A DNA stretch of 64,000 bases, taken from NCBI GenBank assembly GCA_964019425.1, contig OZ025848.1, forward strand, positions 620,001 to 684,000, in the 5' to 3' direction. A program made the translations under genes and the position numbers. Positions 61,070 to 64,000 of the stretch are shown here, piece after piece (position 1 is the first letter of the stretch; every line of letters begins with the position of its first letter). The notes beneath the pieces were generated by a model. The model had not been told where the DNA came from. It was given only the letters and a program-made list of their open reading frames with translations, and did not search any database. This stretch comes from Flectonema sp. DT1601 (lineage: Eukaryota > Euglenozoa > Diplonemea > Diplonemida > Diplonemidae).

Positions 61070-61756
61070 ATGAAAGTAGTCGTATTAATGGGACAGTCAA
61101 ACATGTCCGGAAGAGGTAACTTAAAAGACAGCGTCTTGCCTATGGAAGGAGTAAATAAATGGGATGGCAACCAGTGGGTTAAGGCTGTAGAGCCGCTGCA
61201 CTTTGACGCTCCAAAAGCGGCGATGGGGTTGGCAGGCAAGTTTGCTGAGGAAGCTTGTGCTGCAGAAAATAACATAGAGATTGGATTTGTGGCAACTGCA
61301 GTAGGGGGCACTGAGATTGCCAGGTGGATCCCAGGAGGGGACCTTTTTGAAAATGCAATCAGACAAACAAAGTTAGCACTTGAAAGCGTGTCTGGGGCCG
61401 AACTTTCGGCAGTTTTGTGGCATCAGGGAGAATCGGATTGCAATTGCGAGGAACGAGCATCAAAATATTTCGATCGATTTATTGCGATGGTGGCGGAGTT
61501 TCGTTCATTATTGAACCAGCCTTCCCTCCCTTTTATCATCGGCGAGCTTGGCAGATTCGTTGTCGAGCACGAACCGTCGATATTCTACACTTCTATTGTT
61601 GAGTCTCATGCCAAAGCTATTCCTCTAATCCAGCCTGCTGCACTCGTTTCGACTGATGGTCTTTTGGACAGAGGGGACAACCTTCATTTTGATTCCTCCT
61701 CTTTACATGAATTGGGAAGGCGCTATTATGCAGCGTATCACAAACTCGTGAAATAG
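61070..61756 (+). CDS. SASA/CE6-type carbohydrate (sialate/acetylxylan) esterase
   Basis: 228 residues in a single exon. It starts VVVLMGQSNMSGRGNL, giving the nucleophile Ser in GQSNM; then FVATAVGGTEIARWIPGG and VLWHQGESDCNCEERASKYF; and a terminal DRGDNLHFDSSSLHELGRRY with the D-x-x-H dyad. All catalytic elements of the SASA (DUF303) fold are present. There is no signal peptide, so it is cytosolic unless exons are missing upstream. The family is common in bacteria and plants and removes acetyl groups from sugars. Sequence composition is a little more GC-balanced than nearby genes, so acquisition from bacteria is possible but unproven. Start chosen 17 nt after the CTTGCAG acceptor. Confidence 0.88.
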   Translation: MKVVVLMGQSNMSGRGNLKDSVLPMEGVNKWDGNQWVKAVEPLHFDAPKAAMGLAGKFAEEACAAENNIEIGFVATAVGGTEIARWIPGGDLFENAIRQTKLALESVSGAELSAVLWHQGESDCNCEERASKYFDRFIAMVAEFRSLLNQPSLPFIIGELGRFVVEHEPSIFYTSIVESHAKAIPLIQPAALVSTDGLLDRGDNLHFDSSSLHELGRRYYAAYHKLVK

Positions 61757-61828
61757 GAAAATAGATAGAGTCGGCCGAGTAAAATATGATTATTAAATTT
61801 AGTACCAACTTATCAGCTATTACACAAC

Positions 61829-62105
61829 ATGGGTGCCCAAAAACAAACAACTGGAACTCCAGCTAACAAGAAGGGTGCTAAGAGTAATGATATTAACGTG
61901 CACATCGATTTGAACCCAGCTGATCTTCCCTCGGCTCCCAAATCATTGGGACTTTGGGTTCCGGTATGTAGTACCCGTTGATGTTTCCTTTGATGTTGGA
62001 GAAAAAAACCACACTCGAAAACAGCTGAAGAGTATCGGAGACGGACGATCATCAGCTGAAGCGTCTAACGTTAGTGTCGCTGCGCCTTCTAACTTCTTGT
62101 TCTAA
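61829..62105 (+). CDS. Small spliced protein, unknown
   Basis: Exons are 61829-61963 and 62025-62105, with donor GTATGT and acceptor CTCGAAAACAG. 71 residues. The protein starts MGAQKQTTGTPANKKG, then INVHIDLNPADLPSAPKSLG, and ends SVAAPSNFLF. The N-terminal part is basic and Thr/Lys-rich; there is no TM segment or known domain. Alternatives: skipping to an exon at 62149 changes the C-terminus to KRIPRVQSRN... and stops. A donor at TT/GTTCTA (62099) joined to 62149 in another frame gives an open end reading LREFHESNRVIYTNARWVEW, possible but resting on a weak donor. Confidence 0.6.
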
Positions 62106-62148
62106 ACGGTGTCCCTGCATTGCATTGCTGTCTCTCTTTAATTACAGA

Positions 62149-62210
62149 AGAGAATTCCACGAGTCCAATCGCGTAATTTACACCAACGCTCGGTGGGTTG
62201 AATGGCGTGG
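62149..62210 (+). other. Probable exon (5' UTR or alternative)
   Basis: 62 nt between TTTAATTACAG and GTAAGT, both strong sites. It lies between the small spliced gene and the zinc-finger gene. Only one of its frames is fully open (REFHESNRVIYTNARWVEW). It does not join in frame to the zinc-finger ATG, so for that gene it would be UTR. Confidence 0.4.
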
Positions 62211-62358
62211 TAAGTCTACTCAGTCTGCTCATACAAATTCTCATAGGGGAAAAAATAATTATTTCTAATTTTCTGCAGTTATTTGGAAAATGATGTAGAC
62301 AGAGGGTGTGTGATATCTGTATGTAATAAAAACTTTATATTTCTTCAGCCGAAACCAC

Positions 62359-63007
62359 ATGGAAGCGATTCCTGGTGAGACGACCGACAGGCTGACGACA
62401 TACTTTTGCACTAAATTGGTAAGAAAGGACCAACGAGTTATAAATCCATTGGGGGATCCAGCGAGTGACTTGTGTAGATGTGTATTGGAATTTAGAGAAT
62501 TGATTTCTTTTGCAATGAGTGGAGGTCTGAAGGCTGTGGACTGGGAAACATCTTGTGAATTATTTTCAAATAAATGGATGGCAGTTTCTCATTGGATCTG
62601 CCCTGTTAGGCTTCTCGAAACAATCTCTGAGGACGGAGTTATTAGCTTTCTCGGGCAGTTGAAAGAACGAAGAAATGCACCACCTCAGAAATTCATTTTA
62701 AAAAAGAGAAGAGCTAATGGAATGTTCTGCAAAGAGTGTGGAGTTTCATGCAACTCTGCAACGCAATTTAACATTCACCTAGCGGGAATGAAACATAAAC
62801 AAGTTGTTAATTCGTTGTCCGATCGCAGCGATGACTGCATAAGAGATATTCTCGTAGGAATAAAAGGATTCGGAGCTGCAAGGTGAGATTGATTCAACGT
62901 ATTGGGATACGTCGAATTCTCTCTTTGACATATTCTTGCACGTAGTCGTGCTTGACTTAGAGGCGTACAGCCATTGCATCCGAAGTATGATGCACTCCGA
63001 TCGGTAG
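62359..63007 (+). CDS. U1/matrin-type C2H2 zinc-finger protein
   Basis: The ATG is 10 nt after TTTCTTCAG. Unspliced, the frame ends at 62886 (175 residues, ...GFGAAR). A donor GCAAG/GTGAGA at 62883 and an acceptor TAGAGGCGTACAG at 62970 would replace the last residue with SHCIRSMMHSDR, ending at 63007. Residues ~120-145 (MFCKECGVSCNSATQFNIHL, then GMKHKQ) form a Cys2-His2 finger with the widely spaced His of U1/JAZ-type double-stranded-RNA-binding fingers. The N-terminal ~115 residues (CRCVLEFRELISFAMSGG, VDWETSCELFSNKW) are mixed helical without a known domain. An RNA-binding role is likely from the finger type only. Confidence 0.65.
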
Positions 63008-64000
63008 TCACTTCCGTTAGGAGAACTCGCTAGATTCTTTGCATTAATTTTCCTTATTAGCAAACCGGGAATTAAACCAAACACACTTTTTTATAATAAT
63101 CACACTCAGAGTATTCCGAGTTGAGCACTTTTAATATCTTAAGCTTCTTCCTTATTCCTACACAAACAATAAAACTGTGTAATTTAAGAGTTTCTATTTT
63201 AGAAAAGGTTATTAATAAGTTCTTTGGTCTTGTTTGTCAGTTAAGTATAACTTTTGTTTACACGTTTGGTTTTCGGAGTACGTTTCTTTGCCTCATCAAA
63301 AGGATAGAAATGGAACACGTTTTTTTTAAGAGGTTGGAGCCAAGTCAATATTTATCTTTTAGGTATACTTTATCAAAATTCAACGTTGACCGAATTCATC
63401 CTACGACTTTCATTTTTTCCCTCCCGTTTATTTATTTTTCGTATTTCTTAAGTCCATAATCTTCATGGGTAAAACACCTAAAAGTCATAGAAAATGCGAA
63501 TATTTCGGAAGTTTGAATATTTGGAAATACATTTTTGCGATGCGTGGCATCTAATGCCGGCGTGTTCCTTTTAAAAATATAGGAAATGTTTAAATGTCTT
63601 GTCTAACCCTTATACATTTCTCGTGTTTCTTTTCGTTCTATTTTTCTTTTTCTTGTTTTTCTTTTTTTTTTTTGAAATTTTGCTCTCGCAATGAGCGCAG
63701 AGACAAATTTCAGAATCCCGACACCAGCTACTTTCGCCCCTGATGTCAGGGAGCATTTTTGGAGTTGATGGTTGGCCTTTGTTGGCAATGCAACCATAAC
63801 TACTGCCTCCTTTACCTTACTTTTACCTTTTACATCTTCCCATACTTGTTCTTTCTATTTTCCCAGCCTGATATCACTTAGGGGTGTGTATGGCCGCTGC
63901 TGGCTCTCGACCGCTTGTCGGTTGCCTTAATTGGCATAGCCATGGCCTTCTTTGGTTGTTGACAAATGTTCGTCGAACCAAGGGCACCACTGCATTGTCA
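63008..64000 (+). other. Intergenic spacer at the window end
   Basis: No gene supported. Open frames start without ATG or are poly-Phe. The last ~300 bases are less AT-rich than the rest (TGTATGGCCGCTGCTGGCTC) and may be the start of a different sequence class, but no ends, repeats or motifs are visible. Confidence 0.4.

Larger units (their letters stand above)
662..62348 (+). promoter_or_regulatory. Set of AG acceptor sites 0-37 nt before start codons
   Basis: Last base of each AG and its distance to the ATG: 664 (21), 1489 (18), 2376 (18), 4173 (7), 9656 (15), 14592 (13), 15761 (35), 23191 (18), 35970 (24), 39587 (17), 46064 (0), 50248 (20), 51829 (4), 54177 (37), 55049 (18), 57267 (25), 58276 or 58279 (12 or 9), 61052 (17), 61816 (12) and 62348 (10). 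Many follow CTAAC-like motifs (46 and 55 kb) and pyrimidine tracts. The genes at 24.8, 38.6 and 40.7 kb have only weak or distant candidates. Cis 5' UTR introns or spliced-leader addition would both explain this. Confidence 0.55.

Noticed and set aside
1-64000. tRNA or rRNA genes and retroelement or DNA-transposon remnants
   Set aside because: I looked for cloverleaf arms with a GGTTCGA box, conserved rRNA blocks, reverse-transcriptase and transposase motifs and long terminal repeats, and saw none I could support.

Overview
The window is nuclear DNA from a eukaryotic protist. It is AT-rich, with very long poly(T) and poly(A) runs between genes, GT-AG introns and large cytoplasmic genes: neurobeachin-type BEACH, exosome RRP45, TFIIE-beta, actin-related protein 10 and a FERM/LRR protein. 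I cannot name the species. All 23 well-supported coding genes lie on the + strand. In about 20 of them an AG 3' splice site lies 0-37 nt before the ATG. Together these features suggest a directional, possibly polycistronic gene array whose mRNAs are capped by spliced-leader trans-splicing, as in Euglenozoa or dinoflagellates and their perkinsid relatives. That reading is an inference.

Layout. 0.3-1.1 kb: a possible terminal exon of an upstream gene, then a small spliced two-TM protein. 1.5-3.7 kb: a Yae1-like protein and exosome subunit RRP45. 4.2-9.2 kb: a three-exon coiled-coil/FERM/LRR protein whose second intron holds an antisense ORF. 9.7-11.0 kb: an EF-hand-like basic protein. 11-14.6 kb: mostly homopolymer-rich spacer with a probable small spliced gene, and one copy of a dispersed repeat also seen near 3.9 kb. 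14.6-21.9 kb: an Arp10-like protein, then a giant membrane protein carrying 29 nearly identical 129-bp repeats in higher-order blocks. 23.2-24.1 kb: a membrane-anchored protein of unknown function. 24.8-35.4 kb: a 3519-residue neurobeachin-like protein in one uninterrupted ORF.

36.0-37.2 kb: a signal-peptide and TM-bearing member of the agmatine/peptidylarginine deiminase family that has lost catalytic residues. 38.6-43.5 kb: an unknown protein, a STEEP1-DUF167 fusion and a PH-like/polyQ/PSP1 protein. 46.1-47.3 kb: a single-pass membrane protein. 50.3-52.8 kb: TFIIE-beta and a small spliced LRR protein. 54.2-59.6 kb: a RING protein, a TPT/NST-family transporter, a possible dynactin p24 and a NIPA-type Mg2+ transporter. 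61.1-63.0 kb: a SASA-type carbohydrate esterase, a small spliced protein and a zinc-finger protein.

The genes do not form a single pathway. Themes that recur are membrane or surface proteins (15.8, 36.0, 46.1, 55.1 and 58.3 kb), LRR proteins (4.2 and 51.8 kb) and candidate dynactin parts (14.6 and 57.3 kb). I saw no convincing tRNA, rRNA, CRISPR array, retroelement or DNA transposon.
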